Origin: Chromatiales bacterium
GTDB lineage: Bacteria > Pseudomonadota > Gammaproteobacteria > Chromatiales > Chromatiaceae
Direction of reading: 5' to 3'
Assembly (NCBI GenBank): GCA_028278145.1
Contig: JANQEV010000029.1
Span: forward strand, 1 to 59,511
DNA length: 59,511 nucleotides
Shown piece by piece: positions 17,932-26,168 of the stretch. Every line of letters begins with the position of its first letter. Within the stretch, counting starts at the first letter, position 1. The position numbers were made by a program, and so were the translations under genes. The notes under the pieces were generated by a model. That model was not told where the DNA came from and did no database searches. It worked only from the letters and a program-made list of their open reading frames with translations.

Positions 17932-18774
17932 CTATTGGGTGGCCAACCACTCAGCGATTGCCTTCAGATCCTTATCATCAATTGCCATGACAACACCCTT
18001 CATGGCAGCAGACTGGCCATTACTACGGGCACCGCTCTTGATGTCCTTCATCTGATTGATTGAATACTGGGCAGGCAGGCCAGCTACTTTTGGATAGATC
18101 GGCATGATGGTCTTGTTACCATCAGGGCCATGACAGGCACCACAACCCTTAGACGCATACAGGGCAGCACCATCGCCACCAGCGGCTGGAGCTGCGGCAG
18201 GGGCCGGAGCAGCTGCTTTTGGTGCTGGTGCGGGAGCAGATTCAGCCTTGGCAGCAGGGGCAGCGGCCGCTTTTGGTGCTGGTGCAGGAGCCGCCTTGGC
18301 CTTCTTGGGAGCAGGTGCTGGTGCCGCAGCACTGCTTTTCCCTGCCAGCCACTCAGCCATCTTTGTCATCTCCTCTTCCGTGACCCCAGCGACTATGCCT
18401 TTCATGGCAACAGACTGGCCATTGCTACGGGCTCCACTCTTAATATCCTTCATCTGGTTAACCGCATACTGAACCGGTAGACCCACAAGCTTTGGATATA
18501 TGGGCATTGCGGTCTTGATTCCATCTGGACCATGGCAGGCACCACAGCCTTTGGCCTGATACAGCGCCTCACCTTCACTAACTGGTTTGGCAGGTGCTGC
18601 AGGTGCACCAGAGGCTGCTGCAGACGCGTCAGCAGAGGCCTGACCACCAACCACCACAGTACCAACCGGCTTGATGCGTTCCACAACATCAGGACGGGTT
18701 TCCGCTGAAACTGTGCTGTAGCTAAACAGTGCGACCATCAACAGGACCGCAACTCTCTTTATATTGGAAACCAT
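17932..18774 (-). CDS. Periplasmic di-heme cytochrome c
   Basis: This is an electron carrier with two class-I cytochrome c domains. Each has a CGACH heme site, GPDG, MPIYPK and a NQMKDIKSGARSNGQS segment with the distal Met region AMKG. The domains are near copies of each other, joined by a long Ala/Pro/Lys linker (PAPAPKKAKAAPAP type). The start at 18774 gives a signal peptide ending TVSA; ATG 18801 is possible. The layout resembles cytochrome c4/c553-type donors. The ccm genes in the window would mature it. Confidence 0.9.
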   Translation of the reverse strand: MVSNIKRVAVLLMVALFSYSTVSAETRPDVVERIKPVGTVVVGGQASADASAAASGAPAAPAKPVSEGEALYQAKGCGACHGPDGIKTAMPIYPKLVGLPVQYAVNQMKDIKSGARSNGQSVAMKGIVAGVTEEEMTKMAEWLAGKSSAAAPAPAPKKAKAAPAPAPKAAAAPAAKAESAPAPAPKAAAPAPAAAPAAGGDGAALYASKGCGACHGPDGNKTIMPIYPKVAGLPAQYSINQMKDIKSGARSNGQSAAMKGVVMAIDDKDLKAIAEWLATQ

Positions 18775-19149
18775 TTTCTGACCCACTGCCTCAACCTCCA
18801 TAAGCAAAATCTTATTCTGTGAATCGCCGCAGTATAGCGGCAGAATAAGAAAAGATCGACTTGGATAGTCGTTGGCATAGCGCTCCCACGAATTAATCCT
18901 GCCCCTAACAGCCCGGATATTGAAACGACAAACCTGTTTATGAGCATGGACCTTACCAAGAACAGGGAGTAATATACGCCGCCTCCACACAACCCAGCAG
19001 ATTGAGATATGGATATCGTGGATGTAGTATTATCAGCATCAGACATGCGCCCACGAACATACGAAAGGGCCCGGGAAGTGGCGTGAGTACCACTCTACAG
19101 CTCAAACGGCTGATCACGCACAACCACTTGATAACAGATATAAAAACAT
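18775..19149. other. Intergenic region between cytochrome c and tRNA-Arg
   Basis: No convincing coding frame, repeat or terminator was seen. It should contain the leftward promoter for the cytochrome operon and the rightward promoter for the tRNA. Confidence 0.4.
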
Positions 19150-19226
19150 GCGCCTGTAGCTCAGCTGGATAGAGTACCGCCCTCCGAAGGCGGGGGTCAC
19201 AGGTTCAAATCCTGTCAGGCGCGCCA
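19150..19226 (+). tRNA. tRNA-Arg (anticodon CCG)
   Basis: The acceptor stem GCGCCTG/CAGGCGC closes the molecule with discriminator G and an encoded CCA at 19224-19226. The anticodon stem CCGCC/GGCGG carries loop CTCCGAA, giving anticodon CCG (codon CGG). The T arm ACAGG-TTCAAAT-CCTGT is perfect. The tRNA is 77 nt and is followed by an intrinsic terminator. Confidence 0.97.
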
Positions 19227-19230
19227 TATA

Positions 19231-19260
19231 AAAAGGCCACTCCATCTGGAGTGGCCTTTT
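19231..19260 (+). terminator. Terminator after tRNA-Arg
   Basis: AAAAGGCCACTCC pairs with GGAGTGGCCTTTT around ATCT. The stem is nearly identical to the terminator at 19772-19800 after the next small gene. Confidence 0.9.
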
Positions 19261-19551
19261 CTATTCGAGAATGCAAAAAATCATCTCTCCTGGTAGACAC
19301 TCCACCCTACCCAGCCATAGGACACATTAGTGAACAATCGCCTGATCGGCGAGATTAAATCACAACATATCTTTTTAAAACAATAGGTTATGAGGCACAA
19401 AATCATATCTGGGAGCCATGACACCTGCAGAATTCAATGCCTGCCAGATTTTTTTTTGCAATCACCCTTTATTCCTACTATTTTACTTGGTATAGTTTTT
19501 ATGACATTTATCATTTTTTTTGAAGCGTAATTGATTGAGAGAGGTTCCGAC
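19261..19551. other. AT-rich leader upstream of the 63-residue orphan gene
   Basis: This is about 290 bp with long T and A runs and no recognised structure or ORF. The promoter for the 19552 gene presumably lies here. Confidence 0.4.
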
Positions 19552-19743
19552 ATGGCTAAGATTCGCAGAGCAATCAAAGTTTGGGGTGCACAGATGGACG
19601 ATGGCCGCATGGTTACTAACGATGCCCCAGGTATCGTATCAGTAACCATCCACCCGGACGGCCACGTGAGTACCATTGATCCCCACGGTAAGGAGCACAC
19701 CGTCAGTGGTACCTGGGCAACCTACAACCCACGTTTCAACTGA
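19552..19743 (+). CDS. 63-residue orphan protein
   Basis: The product begins MAKIRRAIKVWGAQMDDGR and ends GTWATYNPRFN. A GAGAGAGG ribosome-binding site precedes the ATG at 19552. No signal peptide or TM helix is present; the predicted form is a small beta protein with HPDG and DPHGKEH turns. It is bracketed by its own strong terminator, and its codon use looks normal. No family is recognised. Confidence 0.7.
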   Translation: MAKIRRAIKVWGAQMDDGRMVTNDAPGIVSVTIHPDGHVSTIDPHGKEHTVSGTWATYNPRFN

Positions 19744-19771
19744 TCCATCTAAACCAGCCCCTCCTAGCGTT

Positions 19772-19800
19772 AGGCCACTCCACCTGGAGTGGCCTTTTTT
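19772..19800 (+). terminator. Terminator after the 63-residue gene
   Basis: AGGCCACTCC pairs with GGAGTGGCCT around ACCT, followed by a T-tract. It repeats the tRNA-Arg terminator with one loop change. Confidence 0.9.
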
Positions 19801-19913
19801 ATTTTCATTTCTAAGAGAATAGCTCCACATCAGGATATGCATTCTTACAATCAGCTACGCATTCATATTCTTGAATACGAAATCACGCCACTGATACGAA
19901 TATCTGAAAAACG

Positions 19914-19940
19914 AAAAAAGCCATCCCAAACGGGGTGGCC
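19914..19940 (-). terminator. Terminator after the CopD-like gene
   Basis: On the minus strand GCCACCCC pairs with GGGATGGC around GTTT and is followed by TTTTTT. It lies 25 bp beyond the stop of the gene at 19965. Confidence 0.8.
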
Positions 19941-19964
19941 TTTAATTTCCAACATAGACTATGT

Positions 19965-20441
19965 CTAGGAAAACACCCAGCCATGGCTACCAGCCACGGC
20001 GCCAAACACTGCAATCAGGCTGATGGTAAGCAACACCCAGTGCATGGTCTGGATAACCCGAAAGGTCCGTTCTGGATTCTCCTGCGCCTTGCGCAGGAAC
20101 AGCTTATGCAGAAACAGTGGTTCAAGCACAAACAGCACCAGGGTGAATATGGCCCATACTACAGTCATGGCATGTATCCACCAGTAGGCTGCACTCTGAT
20201 ACCTGGCCCAGCCATCTATCAGATGCAACATGTAAAACCCGGTAATGCCTGTGAGCAGTGTGGTGCCACGGGCCTGCCAGGCAAACCTCTGCTCTACCTG
20301 CTCAAAGAACTGCACCCGTTCTTGTGGGCTCTTGAACCTGCGGGTAGCCGGTAGCAGCACGGTGGTGACCATTGCCACCCCGCCAATCCAGAGAACCACA
20401 CCAATGACATGTAATGCCCGTGCCAGAATATACGTTTCCAT
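19965..20441 (-). CDS. CopD-like integral membrane protein
   Basis: This is a 158-residue protein with four hydrophobic helices. The first contains ALHVIGVVLWIGGVA, a pattern seen in CopD and related membrane proteins where the His may bind metal or heme. Another His (WWIHAM) lies in a later helix. The ATG at 20441 (METYILARALHVIG) is preferred over the one at 20465. Its role is inferred weakly; copper or heme handling is possible. Confidence 0.6.
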   Translation of the reverse strand: METYILARALHVIGVVLWIGGVAMVTTVLLPATRRFKSPQERVQFFEQVEQRFAWQARGTTLLTGITGFYMLHLIDGWARYQSAAYWWIHAMTVVWAIFTLVLFVLEPLFLHKLFLRKAQENPERTFRVIQTMHWVLLTISLIAVFGAVAGSHGWVFS

Positions 20442-20583
20442 GCGACGGCATATTACCTGCAACACAATGGTTTTGCGACCAACCTTACTGATTGGCTATA
20501 TGAATAATGACCAGTATCTTGCAGATATGCTTTTTCACAGCTACATGGTCTATGCAATATAAGTCTGGCTGGGAAACTATTGT

Positions 20584-21837
20584 CTAATAACGACCCTTAA
20601 TTGCAGCCTTTCTTTTGCCTATATTTACCGTTGCTCGCACATACTTTCCAAACTGGCGGTAATAGAGCTTGATCCAGAAGGGAGACAGGAGTGTGGTATA
20701 AACGATGACCATAATCAGTGCCGTATAGATATCATTACTGAATACCCCGGCTGCAATTCCCAACCCGGCAAATACCAGGCCTACTTCCCCCCTGGGAACC
20801 ATGGCCATGCCAATCACAACCTTGCGTGGGAACGACTCAGAGATAAACATTGCACCGGTAAATTTTGTGCCTATGGCAACTATCAACAATACCAGTGAGA
20901 AACTCCAGAAGAACCATGAACCCCAGTCCACCTGCCGCAGATCCAGCGAGAGACCAACAGCAACGAAGAATATCGGGGTAAACAGTTGCACGATTGGTTT
21001 CATCTGGTTCTTAACCTTATGGGCAAATGCAGTTTTGGTATGAACTGCTACCCCAAAAGGCAGAAAGAAGCGACGCGACAGGGCCAGACCGGCAGCAAAC
21101 CCACCCAGTAGCTCAGGAGCACCAAACAGATGGGCAATCCAGGCAAAAAACAGCACCAGAGAAACGATGGTCACCGGGATAAGTCCTGGGTTGTCAATCC
21201 GTTGATCCAGGCGGTCAATTACATTTGACATCAATTTTGCCAGGACCGGGGCCAACAGGAAGAACACACTGATATACGCCAACACCTTAGCGGTATTGAT
21301 CCAGTTAATTTCACCAGTGACAGAGAATTCATAGAGTATGGCGAGTAGAACCACCCCCATCAGGTCATCCAACACTGCTGCACCCAGAGTAATCTGACCC
21401 TCTCTGCTGCTCTGGCGACGCACGTCGGCCAAGGTTCGTACTGTAATGCCGATACTGGTAGCTGTAAGGGTTCCACCAACAAACAGGGAGACCAGTACAG
21501 ATTGATTGAACAGATAGTGTGTGACGGCAAAGCCCACCAGAAAGGGTGAAAAGAAACCGCCAATTGCGACAATGAAAGATTTCTTTCCGGCATCGATGAG
21601 CTTGCTCATGTCGGTATCCAGTCCGACCTCAAACAGCAACAGGATCACCCCGATTTCCGCCAGCAGCCTTATCAGATCATTGATTTCTACCCAACCCATC
21701 AGGCTGGGCCCAATGATAATTCCGGCCAGAAGCTCACCTATCACGCTAGGCCCGCCCAGGGCCGCTACAACCTCACCGGTAACCCTGGCTGCAACCAGAA
21801 TGATAAAGAGCTGTAGTAGGAATGTATGAGCTTCCAT
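20584..21837 (-). CDS. Cation:proton antiporter, CPA2 family
   Basis: This inner-membrane monovalent cation/H+ exchanger has 417 residues and about 12 TM helices. The N-terminal half carries GGPSVIGELLAGIIIGPS and FEVGLDTD. The ion-binding helix contains GAAVLDDLMGVV. It lacks the Kef-type TrkA-N regulatory domain. It is monocistronic. Confidence 0.88.
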   Translation of the reverse strand: MEAHTFLLQLFIILVAARVTGEVVAALGGPSVIGELLAGIIIGPSLMGWVEINDLIRLLAEIGVILLLFEVGLDTDMSKLIDAGKKSFIVAIGGFFSPFLVGFAVTHYLFNQSVLVSLFVGGTLTATSIGITVRTLADVRRQSSREGQITLGAAVLDDLMGVVLLAILYEFSVTGEINWINTAKVLAYISVFFLLAPVLAKLMSNVIDRLDQRIDNPGLIPVTIVSLVLFFAWIAHLFGAPELLGGFAAGLALSRRFFLPFGVAVHTKTAFAHKVKNQMKPIVQLFTPIFFVAVGLSLDLRQVDWGSWFFWSFSLVLLIVAIGTKFTGAMFISESFPRKVVIGMAMVPRGEVGLVFAGLGIAAGVFSNDIYTALIMVIVYTTLLSPFWIKLYYRQFGKYVRATVNIGKRKAAIKGRY

Positions 21838-21966
21838 TAAGAAATCCAGCCACTCTGATTATTAATATCTACCTTAACGGATTCAGGTAGTAAATGTTTT
21901 ATATCAGTAAAGATTACGATAACAGATCAGTTGCCCACCGTATAAAAATAACTGTCTAGGCAATGA

Positions 21967-22180
21967 TCAAAAGCTGAGTCCATATCTCCTGTGATACTGG
22001 CTGCATTTGATAAAAGCAACTGTTCCGATAACCAGTACAGAAATACCGTTGATTACCAGGTTAAGCCACAGTAGCTGTACCTCCAGCAAGGGTAATGGCA
22101 ACTCAGCTAGATCTAACTCCCAGGAGTACACTAAGAAATATTTTACGTAAATGTCGGCTGAATTATGGATATTCACTGAC
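21967..22180 (-). pseudogene. Remnant of a P-type cation-transporting ATPase C-terminal region
   Basis: The minus-strand frame contains PLPLLEVQLLWLNLVINGI. This closely follows the conserved M5-M6 region of P-type Ca/Mg/H ATPases (PLPLxPVQLLWxNLVTDG), preceded by an IYVKYFL segment like the KYVKYLL of that family. The reading frame continues to a stop at 21967, but the rest of the protein is absent on both sides. I read this as a decayed fragment. Confidence 0.5.
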
Positions 22181-22256
22181 ACAGCACGACACTCAAGGCC
22201 CCTCCTCACTGAAAGGAGTTACCCGAGTTTGAGAATTGTTTTAAGAATGAACTAGG

Positions 22257-22730
22257 TCAGGCTACCTGGCGATGATACAGGACCTTTTCCAGCCGAAAGA
22301 ACAGCTCACGTCGATCAAAGGGTTTTTCCATATAGTCATTAGCCCCGATCTTGGTCACCCAGAACTGCTCCACAGCCTCCTTGTTGCCACTCATAATGAT
22401 GATGGGAATATCTTTAGTAGCTTCACTCTTGCGCAGCTTGCGGGTTACCTGGAAACCGTTGAGGCCCGGCATAATTACATCCATATAGATCAGATCTGGT
22501 TGGTGGGCAGATGCCATCTCCAGGCCGGCAGCACCATTTTTGGCCTCAAGCACATGATAGCCTGACTCGCGCAGCATCTTGGCCATTACAAAGCGAACCG
22601 TGGAAGAGTCGTCCACTATAAGTACGCTGGTACCATAACGCGGGGTAACCCTCTTTTGCTTGCGCCGTCCGGCACCAGCGGTTGTGTTGGCTTTCTTGTG
22701 GAAAATACGTCGGAATATAGATCTATCCAT
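22257..22730 (-). CDS. Single-domain response regulator, PilG/PilH-like
   Basis: This is a 157-residue protein with a basic 33-residue N-terminal tail (FRRIFHKKAN...RRKQKR) and one receiver domain. Acidic pocket VDD is at about 40-41, the phospho-acceptor is D84 (YMDVIMPGLNG), and the Lys is in MEKPFD. There is no output domain. The sequence style is that of twitching or chemosensory receivers, but no kinase or pilus gene is adjacent. Confidence 0.85.
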   Translation of the reverse strand: MDRSIFRRIFHKKANTTAGAGRRKQKRVTPRYGTSVLIVDDSSTVRFVMAKMLRESGYHVLEAKNGAAGLEMASAHQPDLIYMDVIMPGLNGFQVTRKLRKSEATKDIPIIIMSGNKEAVEQFWVTKIGANDYMEKPFDRRELFFRLEKVLYHRQVA

Positions 22731-23055
22731 TTACATCCCCTCCCTGTATCAGACCAACCATTGGCAATAATCCATTAGTTAACAATATTCATTCATGGTC
22801 AACCAGGTGTACGCAAATATGTTGGAGAATGTGAAGCTGTTCTCAATATCTTCGAACTGGAAGATAGCACATATTATAGCTCATTACAGATGGTGCTATT
22901 TCCCCAGAGAAAAAACCGAAACAGCAGGCCGAAGGACCCATAATTTATGCTGTTCGAGGAAGTGAATTCTGCGTTGATGCCAAACAGTGCTCCCTTCAGA
23001 GAATCACCAATGTTATTCCCTACCCAGGATGCGGTTATCAGCCTCAGCAATGGCT
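22731..23055. other. 325-bp gap between receiver gene and EF-hand gene
   Basis: Short minus-strand frames here do not look coding, and no repeat or clear terminator was found. Confidence 0.4.
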
Positions 23056-23421
23056 TCACTGCTGCATCTTTTTTAGGCGGTGCGCCATCTGCCCCTGAGC
23101 AAACTCTTCCGGCGTCACCTTTCCATCCGCATTCAGATCTATCTCTGGAAACTGCATCATGCTGCTCAACCCACGCATCATGCGTCCCTGCTTGGCACGT
23201 TCACTTACCCGCCTGCCACGGGCCTCAATGAACTCCTCTTCATCCAGATAACCACTCTTATCCAGATCGAACTCCGCAAAGGTGGGCATATTACGCCCCA
23301 TGCCACGACCCATGCCTGGACCCTTACCCATACCAAAGCCCTGCTGCATTCCCTGGGCCACAGCTACGGAAGAAATAATCATCAACAGGATAAAGATGCA
23401 GATACTCAATAGTCTCTTCAT
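23056..23421 (-). CDS. Secreted EF-hand calcium-binding protein
   Basis: This is a 121-residue precursor with a signal peptide (residues 1-22) and a Gly/Met-rich stretch (GFGMGKGPGMGRGMGR). Two EF-hand loops follow: DLDKSGYLDEEEF and DLNADGKVTPEEF. Both have the Asp/Asn ligands and the final Glu, so calcium binding is likely. It is predicted periplasmic. Confidence 0.85.
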   Translation of the reverse strand: MKRLLSICIFILLMIISSVAVAQGMQQGFGMGKGPGMGRGMGRNMPTFAEFDLDKSGYLDEEEFIEARGRRVSERAKQGRMMRGLSSMMQFPEIDLNADGKVTPEEFAQGQMAHRLKKMQQ

Positions 23422-23596
23422 GACGACCCTCCTACATGCTTTAACTACTTATCCCGCATATAATAAGCTACTCCTAAGCCGGTTTTTTTGCATTGATAAT
23501 AGGCACTATCGATTAGAAATAACCTGCAAATCCAGGGCTCAAACATGGCCCTTCCCATGTGTATACAAGCCCAGCGTGTGGGCAATGAGAAACTGC

Positions 23597-23959
23597 ATGA
23601 CAATAAAATCCAGTTATAGAGAAACCAGGCCATACCTGACCCGGGATGGATCAACCATCAGGGAACTCATGCATCCAGAACAGCACGGCAACTGCAACCA
23701 GAGTCTGGCCGAGGCACAGATTCCCCCAGGTATGACCACCCATCTGCATCTACACCGGATGAGTGAAGAGATCTACTATATCGTCAGTGGCTCCGGGCTG
23801 ATGACATTGGGAGATGAGAAATTTATGGTAAATAGTGGAGACAGTATCTGCATTCCGCCAAGCACCAGGCACTGCATACAAAATAGTGGGAACGACAACC
23901 TGGTTATTCTCTGTTGCTGCTCACCAGCATACTCTCATGCCGATACAGAACTGACCTAG
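23597..23959 (+). CDS. Small cupin-domain protein
   Basis: This is a 120-residue single cupin. Motif 1 is PPGMTTHLHLHRMSEEIYYI, with two metal-type His and one Glu; GSGLMTLGDE and motif 2 with His in STRHCIQN follow. A cysteine cluster (LCCCSP) near the C-terminus is unusual. The start at 23597 (MTIKSSYRETRPY) is preferred; 23585 is possible. Its substrate is unknown. Confidence 0.8.
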   Translation: MTIKSSYRETRPYLTRDGSTIRELMHPEQHGNCNQSLAEAQIPPGMTTHLHLHRMSEEIYYIVSGSGLMTLGDEKFMVNSGDSICIPPSTRHCIQNSGNDNLVILCCCSPAYSHADTELT

Positions 23960-23970
23960 AGAACCTCTGA

Positions 23971-25527
23971 TCAAACTTGTTCGATACGCTCTCTGATCCT
24001 GTCAATGGATAATGGCTGGTCACTGGAGACAGTGACTGCAAAGGACCTCTCTGCCGTTGTTAACGGCTCCGCCGTCTGCAGTTGCATACCCAGTATCTCC
24101 TCATTGGCCTCAGATACATGGCTATCATGCTCAATGCGTGCCCTTACGCGCTCATGCAATACCGGCTCTGGCACCTGCATATCCAGGATTATGAATGGCA
24201 CCAGCATATTGTCTGCCATCTCAGCAAACAGTTGCCGTTGCTCCTGTTGCAGAAAAGTGGCATCCACAATGGGGACATAACCATAGGCAACCAGATCCTC
24301 AGCCAGGTCCAGCAGCCGTTGATAGGTACTCCAGGTGGAGCTTTCATCATACAGCCCCTGCCATGGCTGTGAGTGACTGTCGGCCTCAGGGCCCAATCCC
24401 ATCAGGCGCTTGCGCTCCACATCGGAACGAATCTGTACTGCCGGCAGCCACATAGCCAAGAGACGGGCGGAAAAACTCTTACCGGAACCGGATACCCCAT
24501 GGGTAATAATCAGTGCCGGCTTTCCTACCCGGGTATAGCTCTCAGCCAGATTGATATAGCTGTGCAGATCCTGGAGCAGTCCAGAGCGCTCCTCATCAAC
24601 CAGATCATCCTGGGTCAGGCGAATCGCCGCCACCTTGGCCCGCACCATGGCCCGATAGGTCTTGTACAGACTGAGCAACTCAAGTCCATCATAATCCCCA
24701 CACTGTTCCAGGTAGGTATTGAGAAAACGTTGCGCCAACTCTGGACGCCCCCTCTGCTCCAGGTCCATCACCAGAAATGCAATCTCACTGATAGTATCTA
24801 TCCATCGCAGATTGGGATTGAACTCTATTCCGTCAAAGATCACCGGATCAGAATCAATCAGTGTGATATTGCCCAGGTGCATATCTCCATGACACTCGCG
24901 GATAAACCCATTCGCCTTGCGAGCGACAATGGTGCCAGTCAGATCGGTATAGGTCTGTTGCGTCCACTGCTCCAGGCGCTCCAGCTGTGCATCGATCTCT
25001 GGCTCATGTTCCAACTCCCGTATCAGGGAGAAGTTCTCCTGCATGGGCGTATAAACCGCCTCCGGTGACCCTTCAGGGCTGGTGGCATCCAGGGCTTCTA
25101 TACCGGCATGAAAGCTTGAAACCTTCACCGCCAACTTATCCACCAGCTCTGGAGAAAGCCGCTCCACATGCTGCGACAGCAGGCCATTGGAAGGAAAACG
25201 CTGCATCCTCACCGCATACTCCAACACCGGACCACTACCACCTATTTCAGGATTAGCACTGGTACCGGTAATGGTGATGACATCCAGATACAGATCTGGC
25301 GCCAGGCGTTTATTCAGACGCAACTCCTGTTGGCAGAACTGTTGTCGTAGATCCAGAGTGGAGAAATCCAGAAATCCGAGATCCACCGGTTTCTTGATCT
25401 TGTAGGCAAAATCACCGACCAAAATTACGTATGAAATATGGGTCTCCAGCACCTCCACCTCGGTGGCAGGATGGGGCCAGACCTCTGGATGCTGCAGCGC
25501 CTTGATCAAATCAGCTAATGGAAACAT
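23971..25527 (-). CDS. Fusion of aminoglycoside-phosphotransferase-like kinase and P-loop ATPase
   Basis: This 518-residue protein belongs to a known bacterial two-domain type. The N-terminal part (about 1-330) has the APH/choline-kinase fold with catalytic CHGDMHLGNI and the DFxExN-like FDGIEFNPN. The C-terminal part (about 335-518) has Walker A GVSGSGKSF and resembles zeta-toxin or gluconate-kinase-type P-loop kinases (IVDATFLQ). The substrate is unknown. It is probably not an antibiotic resistance enzyme. Confidence 0.85.
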   Translation of the reverse strand: MFPLADLIKALQHPEVWPHPATEVEVLETHISYVILVGDFAYKIKKPVDLGFLDFSTLDLRQQFCQQELRLNKRLAPDLYLDVITITGTSANPEIGGSGPVLEYAVRMQRFPSNGLLSQHVERLSPELVDKLAVKVSSFHAGIEALDATSPEGSPEAVYTPMQENFSLIRELEHEPEIDAQLERLEQWTQQTYTDLTGTIVARKANGFIRECHGDMHLGNITLIDSDPVIFDGIEFNPNLRWIDTISEIAFLVMDLEQRGRPELAQRFLNTYLEQCGDYDGLELLSLYKTYRAMVRAKVAAIRLTQDDLVDEERSGLLQDLHSYINLAESYTRVGKPALIITHGVSGSGKSFSARLLAMWLPAVQIRSDVERKRLMGLGPEADSHSQPWQGLYDESSTWSTYQRLLDLAEDLVAYGYVPIVDATFLQQEQRQLFAEMADNMLVPFIILDMQVPEPVLHERVRARIEHDSHVSEANEEILGMQLQTAEPLTTAERSFAVTVSSDQPLSIDRIRERIEQV

Positions 25528-25542
25528 GGTATTATTTGGCTA

Positions 25543-25806
25543 GGGCCTGTTAACACAAATCCAATAGACACTGCTGGGACTATTTTTTGTCCAGCAAGAC
25601 AGAATGAGTGATGTGTAGTGACTCTACATGAACGAATGATAACGCCGCTGGGCGGAAAAATAGCCCCAGCCCTTCGGGTTACGCCTGAAAAAGCGCCACT
25701 CGTTGTTGCTCGTTGTTCATTTGGAACAACCAAACTTCACTCCTCGCGCCTAGATTGACGTTTTTTCAAAAGTAACAGAGCCTATTGGATTTGTGTTAAC
25801 AGACCC
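25543..25806. mobile_element. MITE-like inverted-repeat element, copy 2 (264 bp)
   Basis: Terminal repeats at 25543-25567 and 25782-25806 match each other at all but one of 25 positions and match copy 1 closely. Flanking TA dinucleotides lie at 25541-25542 and 25807-25808. The core (GTTGTTGCTCGTTGTTCATT...CCTCGCGCC) is that of copy 1 in reverse orientation. About 90 bp of extra sequence is present after the left terminal repeat. Confidence 0.8.
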
Positions 25807-25882
25807 TAACAATATTGACTTTTACCCGACGCCACGCTTTAAATACGGGACACTGTTTCCAATCAGGAATAAGGATTTGATT

Positions 25883-26083
25883 ATGAGTATAGACCGAATT
25901 GTTATGGCCTTTGCCGGTTTCGTGATCCTGGCCAGTCTGGCCCTCACCCAGCTACATCACCCGAACTGGTGGTGGCTCACGGCATTTGTGGGAGCCAATC
26001 TGTTCCAGGCATCCTTTACCGGTTTCTGCCCGTTGGCAACCATCCTGAAGAAGATGGGCAAGCAGAGTGGAGCTGCCTTCTAG
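25883..26083 (+). CDS. DUF2892 (YgaP-type) small membrane protein
   Basis: This is a 66-residue protein beginning [21 protein letters not shown], with two TM helices. The [15 protein letters not shown] segment with a conserved Cys is characteristic of DUF2892, often found with rhodanese domains in sulfur metabolism. The ATG at 25883 follows AAGGATTTG. It stands alone, downstream of element copy 2. Confidence 0.85.
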   Translation: MSIDRIVMAFAGFVILASLALTQLHHPNWWWLTAFVGANLFQASFTGFCPLATILKKMGKQSGAAF

Positions 26084-26168
26084 CCAGCTCTGAACTGTTC
26101 AGTTGCGGGGTGGTTTCACCTCCTGAGACCACTCCCAACTGGTATCAACTATCCATACCCACTATGCA

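Noticed and set aside
18130..18480. Plus-strand Gly/Ala/Cys-rich frame
   Set aside because: Exact antisense of the cytochrome c Ala/Pro linker and heme sites; the minus-strand gene explains the composition.
22874..23059. 61-residue minus-strand frame
   Set aside because: Overlaps the end of the EF-hand gene, has no ribosome-binding site and no recognisable feature.
23282..23596. N-terminal 105 residues of a longer cupin frame
   Set aside because: They are antisense to the EF-hand gene and its upstream region; the cupin begins at 23597.
24373..25068. 231-residue plus-strand frame
   Set aside because: Lies wholly inside the APH/P-loop fusion gene on the other strand, with no start signal or family likeness.
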